Assembly (NCBI GenBank): GCA_907163375.1
Contig: CAJQUW010000546.1
Span: 1-64,000 of the forward strand
Length of the DNA: 64,000 nucleotides
Direction of reading: 5' to 3'
DNA from: Prostheceraeus crozeri
Lineage: Eukaryota > Platyhelminthes > Polycladida > Euryleptidae
Both the position numbers and the translations under genes were made by a program. The notes beneath the pieces were generated by a model. It searched no databases, was not told the origin of the DNA, and saw nothing but the letters and a program-made list of their open reading frames with translations. Below, piece after piece: positions 22,263-34,021 of this stretch (its first letter is position 1; every line of letters begins with the position of its first letter).

Positions 22263-22692
22263 CACCTAATTGTAAAAAACATGTATCTAATTCTTGATGC
22301 GCCTAAGCAACATCGATCAAAATTCATATGCGGATTCTCAATTTTTTATGAAACGTTTCAATTTGTTATAAAAGACTTTGTAATTATATCTGATTAGAGT
22401 GAAACATTTGTCAACCGTTTCTAATTTATTTTAGATTTTTACTTTAATTTGTCATATACTTTGATATCTGTCATACATCTATCAAATGATAAATTTGATG
22501 AATTAGACAAATAATCATACAAATTTAGAACGATAGACAAATGACTCACTCTTATCAGATATAATTATTAATTATAAAATACTTGATAACAGAATGAAGT
22601 GTTTCATAAAAGTTTAAGAATCTGCATATGAATTTTGATCGATATTGCATGAACGTATCAAGAATAAGAGACATGTTTATTTTCAATTAGGT
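22263..22692. mobile_element. Foldback MITE, diverged arms
   Basis: About 180-bp arms (22,263-22,440 and 22,505-22,692) are imperfect reverse complements: for example ATCGATCAAAATTCATATGC in the left arm matches the complement of GCATATGAATTTTGATCGAT in the right. Very AT-rich. No coding capacity or clear target duplication is seen. The arms are old compared with the foldbacks at 16,452 and 58,886. Confidence 0.65.
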
Positions 22693-22881
22693 ACAATTTG
22701 TAAAATTGAATATGAAACCATCGGGTAGGTAGACTATATTCGAGATAATACGCTACTCACTGTTTGTAACTTCGTAATTTTGTTTAGTATTTGAATCACA
22801 AATTGCATCTTTGTTAAGTAAAGTGTGATCAAATTTGTTTGTAAATTTCATCTTAAGGAAGTCCGTATGATCCAAACGGTG

Positions 22882-23596
22882 CAGGCTGTCAAGTCGTCTG
22901 TTTTTTTCTGTTTAGCCTTTTGGCCGAGATTCCGTTTTTTCTGTTTTTAGATGAAGATTCTGTTTTTTTTTATAGAAATACTATGATAACAAAACTTTGT
23001 GCAGCATTAAGTAACAAAATAGCATTATGCAATGAACATACAAAGTTGGATAGTAGATTTCTTGATTTGCATCTGTATTACGAGGGGCGTTCCAAAAGTT
23101 CGTGACGTTTGTTTTTAAGTTCTATACTTGTCTAATTATAAGTTAATGAATATATAAACGCAGTTTTGATTACTTCTGAATATTAGTTGTACGAGGAAAA
23201 AAGCCTGAGTTCCATATTTAATGATTTATTTATCAAAAATACATTTTGATTAAATCGCAAAATCAGCTGACTTCTATTTCTTCAGAACGAACTATTCCGT
23301 ATTGTTTATTTTCAATAGGCTCATATGCCATTTTTCGGCACATATATATTTTGTAGTGATAGTGATATATACCAGTAATGAATTTCCGTGACCCATAGTA
23401 TATTTTGAATATTCAATTCAGGCACTAATTTTTCCAAATAATTTCAATTTCAATGTGATTAAGCATTCTATGTTAGTGTTTTTTCCGATTTCGCATTCTG
23501 TTTTTCCCCGATTCAGCCGTCTGTTTTTTTCTGTTTTTCTCCAATTCAGCTGTCTATTTTTTTCTGTTTTTCGGGAAATCAACGATTGACAGCCTG
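22882..23596. mobile_element. hAT-like non-autonomous element, 7-bp target duplication
   Basis: The ends are inverted: CAGGCTGTCAA at the left and its complement TTGACAGCCTG at the right, flanked by AACGGTG at 22,875-22,881 and 23,597-23,603. Subterminal regions are full of CTGTTTTT words on one strand. No transposase is encoded. The CAGG-type ends suggest hAT, although hAT usually gives 8 bp, so the superfamily is uncertain. A mariner-like end fragment lies inside at about 23,077. Confidence 0.72.
23077..23130. mobile_element. Mariner terminal-repeat fragment
   Basis: TTACGAGGGGCGTTCCAAAA is a classic mariner-type terminal repeat start and resembles the right end of the mariner at 42,833-43,978 (TACGAGGAGC on the opposite strand). 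No matching second end was found within the following 500 bp, so this is a solo end or a decayed MITE. Confidence 0.5.
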
Positions 23597-23977
23597 AACG
23601 GTGTTGTCGTATCAGTTAAGTAAATTTTTGTTTTATAGAGAAATAAGTAGCGCTATGATCCAAACGGTGTGATCATATCATTTTTGAAAATTTTGTTTTG
23701 AGGAAATTTGTATGATCCGAACGGTGTAAAAAATAAATTCTGTATTTAATTACAATATTCTTCTGTACTCTCCTGTTTTTTGATATAGACTTCTAAGGAA
23801 AAGCATGGGTATAGCTTTAATGTAACGATAATTGGGTTAAATACCTACTTGAGTAGCGTAAATTTAAGTCGTCTGAAAGTCGTCTAAAAAAGGTCACCCT
23901 ATCGGACAAATTAGACCAAGTTTAGGACGTCTGGCGCAAGACGTCTATTTGTTTAAGGGGAAAGTTGATACATAGAC

Positions 23978-24468
23978 TTAAAAATAACAAATTTGCAAAT
24001 TTGCGACTTTGATGTTTGCAAATTTGAAAATCCCAAAAAGCACTTAATTTTCTAATATCTCTTCAGACCTCATTTCTGGACCTTTTTTTCCCGTTTCTGC
24101 ATCATCCGATAAAGCAAAGCGTTATCCATCGCAGTAATATCTCAAATGTGTGATACTGTAAGATATCTAGTCAGGAGCGAGGATAAAATAAGGCAACCCG
24201 CCTTTACTGAATAGGACCCACCAGGTAGAGAAGCAGGTATTTTTGAAAATTCAAGTGATTGAAGGAAAGTTCGGTTATGTGCCACAATTTCGCCAAATAG
24301 AAATGCCAACCTATTGCTAGAACCTACAGAAAATCGCTTGATAATCGAATTTGTATGAGGAATTTTTTGAAAAGTGTATAAAATATGTCACATTTCCTTC
24401 ACTTGCGCGACTTGTATGGCCACTCTAGAACAGCAAAAGTAGAGACTATACAGCGATCCAAACTGTAT
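23978..24468. repeat. 491-bp dispersed repeat, copy 2
   Basis: Partner of 14,890-15,380 with the same start (TTAA), the same end (CTGTAT) and the same length. The left flank has no piggyBac-like insert, so this copy shows the repeat without that neighbour. It sits directly upstream of unique DNA leading to the 230-bp tandem array. Confidence 0.8.
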
Positions 24469-24686
24469 GCAAATATTCAAATCTTTTGGTAACAAAAAGC
24501 AAATATTGTTAGTAGACACTTATCCAGCTGAATAAACCGAACAAATTAATTAGCCATCAAAAGATCTGACAGATTTCGACACAGATTATGTTATTTTCCT
24601 CAATCCTCGATTGTTTGCTTTCGACTTGTCTCAGTGGAATACCACGATTGTTAGTGTATTATGCAGCAATGAGCAATTCAATAACA

Positions 24687-25521
24687 ATGTGGATAAAAGC
24701 AATTCAGATAGAGGCGTCTTCAGCTTTGAGAAGGACAATATGTTGTGGATAAATTGAACCATCAAACTCTATTGCAAACAACTGTCATTGTAAGTCAAAA
24801 ATAGAGTTTAAATATGAATTGGATGACATTTCATGTAGCCACTGTTTACCATTCAAACACTTCAAAGATGTTCACATTCAAACATCTTTGTTTCTAAAAA
24901 TGACATAGTAACTAACATGTGGATAAAAGCAATTCAGATAGAGGCGTCTTCAGCTTTGAGAAGGACAATATGTTGTGGATAAATTGAACCATCAAACTCT
25001 ATTGCAAACAACTGTCATTGTAAGTCAAAAATAGAGTTTAAATATGAATTGGATGACATTTCATGTAGCCACTGTTTACCATTCAAACACTTCAAAGATG
25101 TTCACATTCAAACATCTTTGTTTCTAAAAATGACATAGTAACTAACATGTGGATAAAAGCAATTCAGATAGAGGGATAAATTGAACCATCAAACTCTATT
25201 GCAAACAACTGTCATTGTAAGTCAAAAATAGAGTTTAAATATGAATTGGATGGCATTTCATGTAGCCACTGTTTACCATTCAAACGCTTCAAAGATGTTC
25301 ACATTCAAACATCTTTGTTTCTAAAAATGACATAGTAACTAACATGTGGATAAGAGCAATTCAGATAGAGGCGTCTTCAGCTTTGAGAAGGACAATATGT
25401 TATGGATAAATTGAACCATCAAACTCTATTGCAAACAACTGTCATTGTAAGTCAAAAATAGAGTTTAAATATGAATTGGATGACATTTCATGTAGCCACT
25501 GTTTACCATTCAAACACTTCA
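24687..25521. repeat. 230-bp tandem array, about 3.7 units
   Basis: Units begin GGATAAAAGCAATTCAG at 24,691, 24,921 and 25,151, and with one change at 25,348. Units 1 and 2 are 230 bp and nearly identical. Unit 3 is 197 bp, lacking 33 bp after AGATAGAG. Unit 4 breaks off at 25,521. Each full unit holds a hairpin (CAAAGATGTT ... AAACATCTTTG). The high identity points to recent unequal exchange. Confidence 0.92.
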
Positions 25522-26050
25522 CGCTTTTGACCTTTGCTTTGAATCTTGATGGGAGCATAAGGAGGTCGAGGGTTTTATTAGGGGGAAATGAAACAAAAAC
25601 AATTCTTTAAGCGTAAATTCAGTGTGGGAGAACATGTACAAAAGTCCAGGAGTCTCAAAATCAGCCAACCATTGTCAAATTTAGAAAGATATATTAAAAG
25701 AATTGACTGTCAGGCGCGTTTTGCGGCTATATCCACCATGTACTGATTTTCTCATAAATTGAAATAAGTCGAGAATCAACTTTGCCTCAAATTGAATATA
25801 GTAGTCGTTTGGCTATATTGCAGACCATCATTAGTTTGTGACGAGAATCCAACTCCAATCCATCATGTTTACAGATTCAAGCATTAGACATCAAAAATTC
25901 AATCACGAAAGTAGGCCTATATTGTGTCCGCAATACTGTTTATCAAATAGAAAGCTACGAGCCGAATGTGCCTAAATGAAGTCGTCCGTTAGATTTTTCT
26001 ATCGATTGATTGCTTCGACAGTAAGTTCATGTTATGGACGTTTTCTTGAG
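25522..26050. other. No gene seen
   Basis: AT-rich DNA between the tandem array and the next inverted-repeat element. No ORF above 60 codons, motif or repeat pair was noticed. Confidence 0.4.
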
Positions 26051-26054
26051 TAAA

Positions 26055-26977
26055 GTCTTTACATCAACCGTTGCAAGTGCTAAAAAATTTCTTTGGGTTC
26101 CTTCTTCGAGACCTATACTGATTGTCGTCTCCCCATGCATCTCTATGTATGACTACGGACGCATAATTTGTGACATCCTACCATTTTTAGTTACAAATTC
26201 AAATAAAACATGATTATATTTATTATAAGCCATGATATTGTGAAAAATATATAACCGTATTTTCATGTAGCTACGTTTTTATGCATGTATGCCTGCTGTA
26301 ACATTTTAAAAAGCACATAGTTATGTGCGTGTATATGTTAGTCGGATTTTTTCAGAAATAGATTTGGAAATAAAATGCGCAGTTTTTACGCAGGTTTTGG
26401 TCGATCAATAATATTTTACGGATGTTGTTTCCTGTATCATTCTGCTACAGAAAAGACATTGAAATTCATTGCTTCATTATCTTAAGATCATGCGCAGTTT
26501 TCATATTTTGTATTGTTTGTGCAGTATTCATGACATTCGAATCATTACATCGGTGTACTTACGAATAATGTAAGATTATTTGACTTCCTCCTGCGGTTTA
26601 CATATAACGAAAGGAATGACATAATTGGGCATTTACCAAAGCTTACTGAAATACTACGGAAGGACAACCAGTCAAAAATGCGCAATTCTTGCGAAAAATA
26701 ATGACGCAAATTGCGCAAATGCTGTGCAAATACAACGTAAATTTGCGTGATGAGATGAGCGAATCGACATGAAGAACATGCAAGTAGGATTTCTTTGAAA
26801 TATATATGTATTTTTGAATACTATATATATTATATATTTGTGACTTAAAATGGTAGGATGTCATAATTTATACGTCCGTAGTCATACATAGAGATGCATG
26901 GGGAGACGACAATTAGTGCGTCTCGAAGAAGGAACCCAAAGAAATTTTTTAACGCTTGCAACGCTTCATGTAAAGAC
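26055..26977. mobile_element. Long terminal-inverted-repeat element, non-coding
   Basis: Arms of about 133 bp, 26,055-26,187 and 26,846-26,977, are close reverse complements: GGAGACGACAATTAGT in the right arm answers ACTGATTGTCGTCTCC in the left. The 660-bp interior is AT-rich and non-coding. No target duplication is obvious, so the superfamily is open. Confidence 0.75.
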
Positions 26978-26999
26978 ATTTTTCCTTTCTATAAGATAC

Positions 27000-28090
27000 G
27001 GTCGGACAGTAATATTGAGCTCAAGGTAAAAGAACAATATTTCATCAATATCTATAAGCCACTTCTGAATTCATGACTTTCTTTACTGCCATAACATTGA
27101 TATCTTTTTCCACTGAATTTTAAATATATGCCTATTTCCCGTGTATTTTACGTTGTATCACTTGTTAATTAAGCACCTGAAGGTGAATTGAAAGCGCTAG
27201 TGCTAAATTGCTGTTTTGACTTTTTGGGGCATACAAGTATATAACAGTGCTTTTTAATAAATATGTCTTATAAAACTGCAAAATCATGTGAACTTATATG
27301 TTATAATCATACACCATCATGACATCATTCTACAATATGACTTGGACTCGATGACGGCGATATACATCCTTGGCAACGTGCTGACAAAGAGATTGGTGGC
27401 AAGACAATGCGGTAATGCATGAAGTGGAAACGAGATGCAATCTAAAAGATCTATGCAGTGATCTTCTGTGTTCTATTCATTATCAGTAAAAAGCAATCAA
27501 CGAAATTCAATTAATTACAGTTTGATTGATTCGTGATAACCTTGCTGTTAATAAATTTCCATCATCATCCAAAAACGTTGTACAAATTTTATTGCCTTGT
27601 GAAAGCCGAAATCCGACAGATTTTAAATGAAATTTGCAATCTTCTTTCTGCTAATACTGATTTTAACGTGATTCTGTTTGGAGACTTTGATGATCCTCTA
27701 TGAACTTCATTTGAAGAAAAAACTGCTTTGAAATGAAAAGTGAATGCTCATGAGCGTGCTGACTCTTCATCAAGAATTTTCATTGATGTCGAGGCACTTG
27801 TATGTGAGTTTTCGATGAGTCTGTAGTAATAAATGTCCCAGTAAGCAATTCTGACCATTATTCTCGAGTCTCTCTGTATTGTCAATAATTTGGCAGCCAT
27901 GCGTTCCCCGTTTAGGACTTTCGTGAATTGAACTTGAGTAATTTTGTGATGTATTCATCTTTACCAGTATAAAAAGTTTAAAATGCAAATTGAAGTATAG
28001 ACTTTTCAATCCGCCTCCATTTCCCTTCATGAATGCCGTTTAAAAACACTAAGAAAGACACACACACATCAAATCTCTGCTATCACATTA
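27000..28090. other. No gene seen
   Basis: AT-rich DNA. An 86-codon minus-strand ORF at 27,770-28,030 has no recognisable motif. No inverted ends or splice-flanked coding segment was found. Confidence 0.4.
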
Positions 28091-28107
28091 GCACCATCGA
28101 TCCATAG

Positions 28108-28172
28108 AAGTTACTATGGTATTGTTAATTTCTATGGTATTGTTAATTTCTATGGTATTGTTAATTTCTATG
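28108..28172. repeat. 18-bp microsatellite-like tandem
   Basis: CTATGGTATTGTTAATTT repeats about 3.3 times. The same word occurs singly and direct at 29,582-29,604 and inverted near 28,424-28,446, so it is part of a scattered motif set across 28.1-29.7 kb. Confidence 0.75.
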
Positions 28173-28179
28173 ATCGATT

Positions 28180-30600
28180 GGAGCTCATTATGAAAGGATC
28201 ATTTGCGCTTGAAAAAGCTAGGCATAGCGAATGCGTGCTATGATTCATGCAAATGTAGAAGTGTGTGGAAGTTTCTGGCTACATACATAGATAGTGGTCT
28301 ATAATTCAGAAGCCGGCAACAACGACGATTCTTGCCGGCTCCATTGAATGACACGGAGAATATTCCATCAATGTCAATAGTACATACAGCAATCAGACAT
28401 TGATGGACATATTCAAGCATAGAAATTAATAATGCCATAGAAAGTCACCACTTCTATGTATTCAGGTGTTGTAGTGTCATTGTCTACTTATATTTCTAAA
28501 TCTATGATGCAACAATATAGGAAAAATGACATTTCGTACATTGCTACCTGCTCTCAGCAGAATAGAAGTAGATAATAGTACACTAGAATGGAAGTTTGAT
28601 ATCTTGCCTATGTACAATGATGGCACATGGAAAATCTATGGTTTGTAGATCAGATTCGATCTAAAACATTTTGTCATAGTCAAACCATTTGCCAAGTTGG
28701 TTGTGGAAGTTGTTGACAGCAAATTGCAGGATTTTCATGAAGAGAATTTTAAGTGAGATGGTGGCATTGTTTTTTGTGAAATGGCCTAATATTCCATGGA
28801 TTAATATACTGTGTCTATTTGTACCAGTCATTGACAACTATTTTCCATTTTTTTAACACTGGAATACGAATTGAAATTTGATTCACAGAGTCATAATCGA
28901 AAGTAGTCGGTGCACTGGTTGTAAGAACATTTCAAGAATTCAAGGATAAAAATTCTAATTATTGGATAATTTCTCCTCCTAACGGTCAAGAAACCTAGCG
29001 CTCTTCTGGAATAAACACATCGAAAGCTTCTTTAGAGACAGTCATTTATCAGATAAATGAAATGTCGTTGGAACTTTTCAGTTAATCGCTAAATGATTAA
29101 TATGACATAGTGTGGTGATATTTTGGAGGCTCATATTCGAAGGCATGCAAAGGTTTTGAAAATTGTTCAAATATAATGAACAGGGGAATCCTTCAACGTA
29201 AAATGAATACCCGAAGATTTCTTGGCCTCTGATTTCAAGCTGGAGCAATGCATGCTCTGTAAAACGACATTACAAGTTGCATGTGTGTCTGATTATACTT
29301 TTGATTGATTATATGAGCGATATTTCAAAATGATGAACATACAGAACGTTTTACAGGATTTCCTTCTTTGTCATCTGTCGCTGCACTATTTTGTAAATTC
29401 ACTATTGTTTTTGTATACATGATCTTTGGACAAGGGGCAACAATCCAGATCACAAATTGACTTGATAATTGAAAATGCCAACCAGAAATCAAGAAAGCCA
29501 GCTCGCAAAATTTGCTTTTTGCCCCAACTGAGTTCCCCCGGAGTGTGCCATAATTTTCATGCAATTTCCATTCTAGGACTTTCTATGGTATTGTTTATTT
29601 CTATGGTCAGCAGGCAACAATGGCATTACCATGCCGTTATTTTTCAATACGTATAACATAGAAGTTACTGCTAAGATCATAGACTTCTAAATTGTAGAAG
29701 AATATTCTGATACAGGAAGTCTGTGTGGATAGATGTAGATATAAGTAGACAATGGAAATACCACATGAGATTTCTCGGTAAGCAATGAGCAAATCGGCGT
29801 CCGCTGACGCGGACTCGTACATAGTAATGCCATCGATGGACTATTCTGCATGTCGCAGTTATTCATTGTTGTAGACTTCTCTCAGAGGCTATGACTGCTT
29901 CATTGCTGGAAGGTTGGCCAATTCAAATTTTAATTTTCCGTAGGTTCATTTATTTGACAGGCATCTTGATTTCTTCATTTCTTATGTAATTTGTCATCTA
30001 ACAACGTGGAATTGATAAAGCTTATTTTTCTAGTAAAGCGAAACCGGTCTTCCACTCGGCCTATTTTCTCATCCTGTCGTCAGAGGGTTCGGCGTGAGGG
30101 TCCTGAAGAATATTCTTCATTATCAAATAACAAGAGAATTGACCCACCAACTTGTCAGTGGTGTTCTATCAACCATTCTTCGATATTTCAACTCCTCATT
30201 ATTTCTGAAGAATACAAAATACATGTTATTCCGGAAACTGATGTCAATGGCAAATTGGAACCTCGTGAATTGGTTGCTTCATTATTACTCAGACATTTAG
30301 GACGTTGGAATAACTCATCCACAGGCATTGCGATCATAATGCAAATATATAACTTTCTTAATGCAATCGCATCTAATCTGATGTAACGCGCATTAGTATG
30401 AACTAAATGACACCATCAGAGATTGTGAATGTGAACAGATGGCTTACTAATAGTAGTTTTTCCCACTTTATCTAATGTATCTCTTCATTGCTGAATTATT
30501 GAGCTATCTACTATTCAATGTTTGCCACCTACGGCCTATATACTGTTGAACTTATTTGATACTACTCTGCTGTGAAGAGAAATTTGTATTATTTATGTAC
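28180..30600. other. No gene recognised; scattered short inverted motifs
   Basis: Holds inverted copies of the CTATGG...TTTCTATG word and of a GTCTACTTATAT word (about 28,490 direct, 29,735 inverted), which suggests a decayed inverted-repeat element whose ends could not be fixed. Two overlapping plus-strand ORFs at 29,991-30,386 have no recognised domain. Confidence 0.35.
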
Positions 30601-30726
30601 ATTGTGCATACCGGGTGTTTCAGAAGTTTTAGTACAAGAACTTTACTAATATTTTATGAGTTTAATCGGTGTTGAATCAACTTTATAATAAATAACATTA
30701 TAGAGAAATTCAAACATACTAGCACA

Positions 30727-31092
30727 TTACTCGAAAACATTTCCTCGTGATTCACGACACAGATGCATTCTCTTCTCAAAATCTCTCATGGTGTCTCGAT
30801 ACATTCGCAAAGGAATTCCGTGAATTTTGTCTTCAATTGCTGATCTTAGGGACTGAAGATTTTCGTAGCGTCTATTGTTGGCAAACACTAAAGATTTGAG
30901 ATATGGCCAACACCAAAAGTCACAGGGAGTTAGGTCGGGACTCCTGGCAGGCCACTCGATCGGGCCTCGACGTCCAATCCATCGACCATTCAACTTGTTG
31001 TCAAGAATTTCTCTCACTTTCACTGCGTAATGTGAAGAAGCGCCATCTTGCTGATAATGTGAACTTGTTTCGGGAGAAGTAAGGGACAACAT
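30727..31092 (-). pseudogene. DD41D transposase, C-terminal part
   Basis: A 121-codon ORF. It holds the second catalytic aspartate in SHYQQDGASSHYAVKVREIL and the third in WPARSPDLTPCDFWCWPYLK; the tail RDTMRDFEKRMHLCRESRG is typical of the family's end. It follows the 31,152-31,523 ORF in the same gene but in a shifted frame, with about 60 bp of disrupted sequence between them. Confidence 0.85.
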
Positions 31093-31151
31093 GTTCAGTC
31101 AAAATCACAGTATCTGTCCCGTCATTGTCTGTTCCGAAATATCCAAACCAA

Positions 31152-31523
31152 TTAGCCATTCCATCCTATTGCTGCCCATACAGTAAGGTACTGAGTAGCA
31201 TGGGTCTTACTCTGCAATTCGCAATGAGGATTTTCAGCTGCCCAATAATGAGTATTGTGTTTGTTGATGCTTCCCGACAGATAGAAATTGCATTCATCAG
31301 AGAAGACAATTTTTCTTGAACATGAAGGATCTGCTCGAAATCGGTCAATCATTATTTCGCAGAATTGCAGGCGCCTGTCCTCATCCCCATCAAAGAGCAA
31401 TTGGCAACAGCTGGCCTTATAGGGCTTCATTCCAGATTTATTTCGGCAACGAAACACACTAGATGGAGAGACGTCATTGTCACGAGCAATTTGGCGCATC
31501 GATGATTGTGGATTTTCATTCAC
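31152..31523 (-). pseudogene. DD41D transposase, central part
   Basis: A 123-codon ORF. It begins in the DNA-binding region (SMRQIARDNDVSPSSVFRCR, helix-turn-helix-like) and holds the first catalytic aspartate in KIVFSDECNFYLSGSINKHN, followed by YLTVWAAIGWNG. It leads into the C-terminal ORF after a frameshift. Further N-terminal sequence is decayed between 31,523 and about 31,800. Confidence 0.85.
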
Positions 31524-32295
31524 TTCTTCTTAAACGAGTTCAAGTGAATCATCACTGGATGCCGTTACAGGACGCCCTGATCTTGGTCTGTCTTTCGACA
31601 GTTTGGTCAGTTTTCCGGTTTCCAACAGTTTCAATTTCCAATAATTAATCTGTGATCTTGATGGAGGATTTCGTCCGTACTTCTCTTCAAACTTTCGCTG
31701 ACTTTCGCCTGAATTTTCGTAGGCGAGAGCCCAGCCACAGCATATGACTTGCTATTCAAGCGAATACATTGTGAATGATTTCACGATGATAATTGCATCG
31801 TCAACTTTCATTAACAAAATTCAAAAATTCAAAATCATCGTTGATTGGGCTGCTGTGTTCTAGTATTGAATCGATCATAGACATCTTATTCAACAATTCA
31901 AGAATTTCAAACTATCTGAATAGCTATCGAACATCTCATCTTCCACAGTCATGTAGATTGACTGTGGCTACCTTCTTGACTTGATTCAACACCGATTAAT
32001 CTCATATAATATTAGTAAAATTCTTGTACTACAACTTTTGAAACACCCGGTATACTGTGGATTATATATTAGTTGGTACCATGCCTGAGTACTTGTGTAC
32101 TTACTTTTGTCCGCATGTACTCTGAACTACCGTGCTTTCTCCACTGGTTGAAATGCTATGGGATTTAGTAAAATGACCTCCATTGCTGGACGGTAAACAA
32201 AAATCGAAAATCACTGATTTCTAATGTTAAAAGTAATGGGAAAAATTTCTAGGTTAGATAAATTTCTAGGTTAGGCTGGACGCTAAAGTCTACAA

Positions 32296-32681
32296 CAATG
32301 TTATATTTATATGCCTATTTAGAGGTCAGCAATGATCCAACTGGAGGTCGCGTAAGCATTGATGACCTCTAAATAGGCATATATAATTACATTGTTCAGG
32401 TTATCTATAGTACTATACAGAACTATGCCCATTGTGATTTATCATGGACGCCTAGATATATGAAGCACCATCTTTCATTTTATTTTATTCTGCGTCAATT
32501 AAGATAATATGTCTAGCTTATGTGTGCTTCATATATCTAGGCGTCCATGGATGCATCAGAGTTATCGGTAAAATTTTACAGAGGTTCAATTGATAAATCT
32601 ATGATATTCATTTCATGACCGCTTTTTTCATCATTGTTGACCGCTTATTAGCAAGTAGTACCATAGATAGTCTGAACAATG
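32296..32681. repeat. Cluster of three nested or adjacent palindromes
   Basis: Pair 1: 32,296-32,334 with 32,357-32,394 (TATGCCTATTTAGAGGTCA and its complement). Pair 2: 32,443-32,468 with 32,524-32,549 (CATGGACGCCTAGATATATG and complement). Pair 3, enclosing pair 2: 32,391-32,416 with 32,657-32,681 (around ATTGTTCAG). Probably small foldback elements inserted side by side or nested. Confidence 0.75.
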
Positions 32682-32831
32682 AAATAATACTGCATAGCAA
32701 CATTCACTACAATATAACTTCATAGAAGCCTACTGCATCTGTGCACCCACTGCAACCTACTATCTATGATTAACATAAAATAATCAAGGAATCCTCAACT
32801 CTCATGGCATGCACTGCACTGGCCGGTAACT

Positions 32832-33152
32832 TTGGAACGCTTGATTAATGACGATAGGGTGCATCTGGATAAAACCATGAAGCAAGTTGTAAACGATTCA
32901 CTTAATTATTGTGAAATACATCAGAATCTACCTGAATTGATTGCTGTGCATCCTAATAAACACGCCCAGCTCACTCTTGCAGAGAAATTGTCGGAAGAAT
33001 CTAAGCAGCGTGCACCTACAATCATGTCATATTTAATTTCAAATAAATTGCGACTCTCTATTTTCATCGATTTTCAAACCTCCTCCAATACAAGTAGGTC
33101 ATTTGGACTACTGAACCTTGTTCAAGAATTCAAGTACAATGAAGCGATATAG
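32832..33152 (+). CDS. Unknown ORF
   Basis: A 106-codon ORF beginning MERLINDDRVHLDKTMKQVV. It is mostly helix-forming and polar, without recognisable domain, signal peptide or splice context. It sits just before the decayed repeat mosaic, so it may be a transposase remnant. No function is proposed. Confidence 0.25.
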   Translation: MERLINDDRVHLDKTMKQVVNDSLNYCEIHQNLPELIAVHPNKHAQLTLAEKLSEESKQRAPTIMSYLISNKLRLSIFIDFQTSSNTSRSFGLLNLVQEFKYNEAI

Positions 33153-34021
33153 CATGACGTATTTGATATATTTCTGGCAGTGAAATATTCAACTTCCATT
33201 GATTCCAAACTTGATGGCTATTTTTATCAGAATGATGCGCGAATGCTTTCATATTCACAGAAGAAATTGATGCGGATTTTGTGATTAACTTTTATCTTCG
33301 TCAATGCTGTTACTGAAGAGACAACAACCGCACGCCGCACTTCTCATGCTTTCCAGTCGTGGTGTACAACTAAGTGCCATACATCAATCGAGAACTTTCG
33401 TTCTCAGCTTTGAAATAAGCTTTAATAGACCAGTATCCGTTGCTGCATTTGCTGAGCAGTGCTCAAAACATGAAAATCGCTGAATTTACAAATCGCAATT
33501 TTTCAGTAGGAACACATGTGAGTATGATAATTATTCAGGCACAGGGAGAACGAACATTTTCTGAGCTCTCCTTTGACATACTGGTCATCAAAATCGGTTA
33601 ACTGATAAAAATTAGTGATACTTAGAAGTATCACAAAATCATCACGTTTTGGTTGAAAATGTTATATTCTCATTTTTTCATCAGAAATGTTCAGAATATG
33701 TAAAATATATTAAAATAAGTTCAATAATTCTATTTCAAAGTTCTTCAACATTTTTTCTCATTTCCGCTAGAGTACACAAACACCATGTACGGTGAACGAA
33801 GGTACAAAACAAGACAATTAGCAATGGAATGTCTTTGTCCTCCCACAGCAGCTGCTGATTGTTTACCTTGATTGTTTGTGATTAGCTCTGGACAAAAGCT
33901 ATTTTTTGATGGTAATTTCAGATGCCCGGCTATGCGCCAATTTCTAGATACCTAGAAGAATCAAGCTGCTGAAACATGCAACCACAGAATTACACAGGTC
34001 GTCTCCTCTTCTGTTTAACTA

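Larger units (their letters stand above)
22800..23730. repeat. Short tandem array with TATGATCC-AACGGTG word, interrupted
   Basis: The word TATGATCCAAACGGTG, with variants, recurs near 22,866, 23,653 and 23,710, plus a partial AACGGTG at 23,597. Spacer sequence between copies is alike (TTTTGTTTT-rich, about 55-60 bp period). The 715-bp insertion at 22,882-23,596 splits the first unit. This is an old minisatellite that served as insertion target. Confidence 0.6.
30611..32050 (-). mobile_element. DD41D mariner-type transposon, both ends present
   Basis: A complete 1,440-bp element flanked by TA (30,609-30,610 and 32,051-32,052). The 70-bp terminal inverted repeats begin CCGGGTGTTTC and lie at 30,611-30,680 and 31,981-32,050, with a few mismatches. 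The transposase reads on the minus strand in two ORFs. By count, 41 residues separate the second and third catalytic aspartates, which is the mark of the DD41D (rosa/VISITOR-like) lineage of the IS630-Tc1-mariner group. The copy is inactive because the coding region is frameshifted. Confidence 0.9.

Noticed and set aside
24687-25521. Helitron interpretation of the tandem array region
   Set aside because: No TC start, CTRR end with 3' hairpin or Rep/helicase coding was found around it.
33530-33600. hAT C-terminal dimerisation-like words (GERTFSELS) in block R1
   Set aside because: Short, not extended on either side, and the paralogous copies do not keep the frame.
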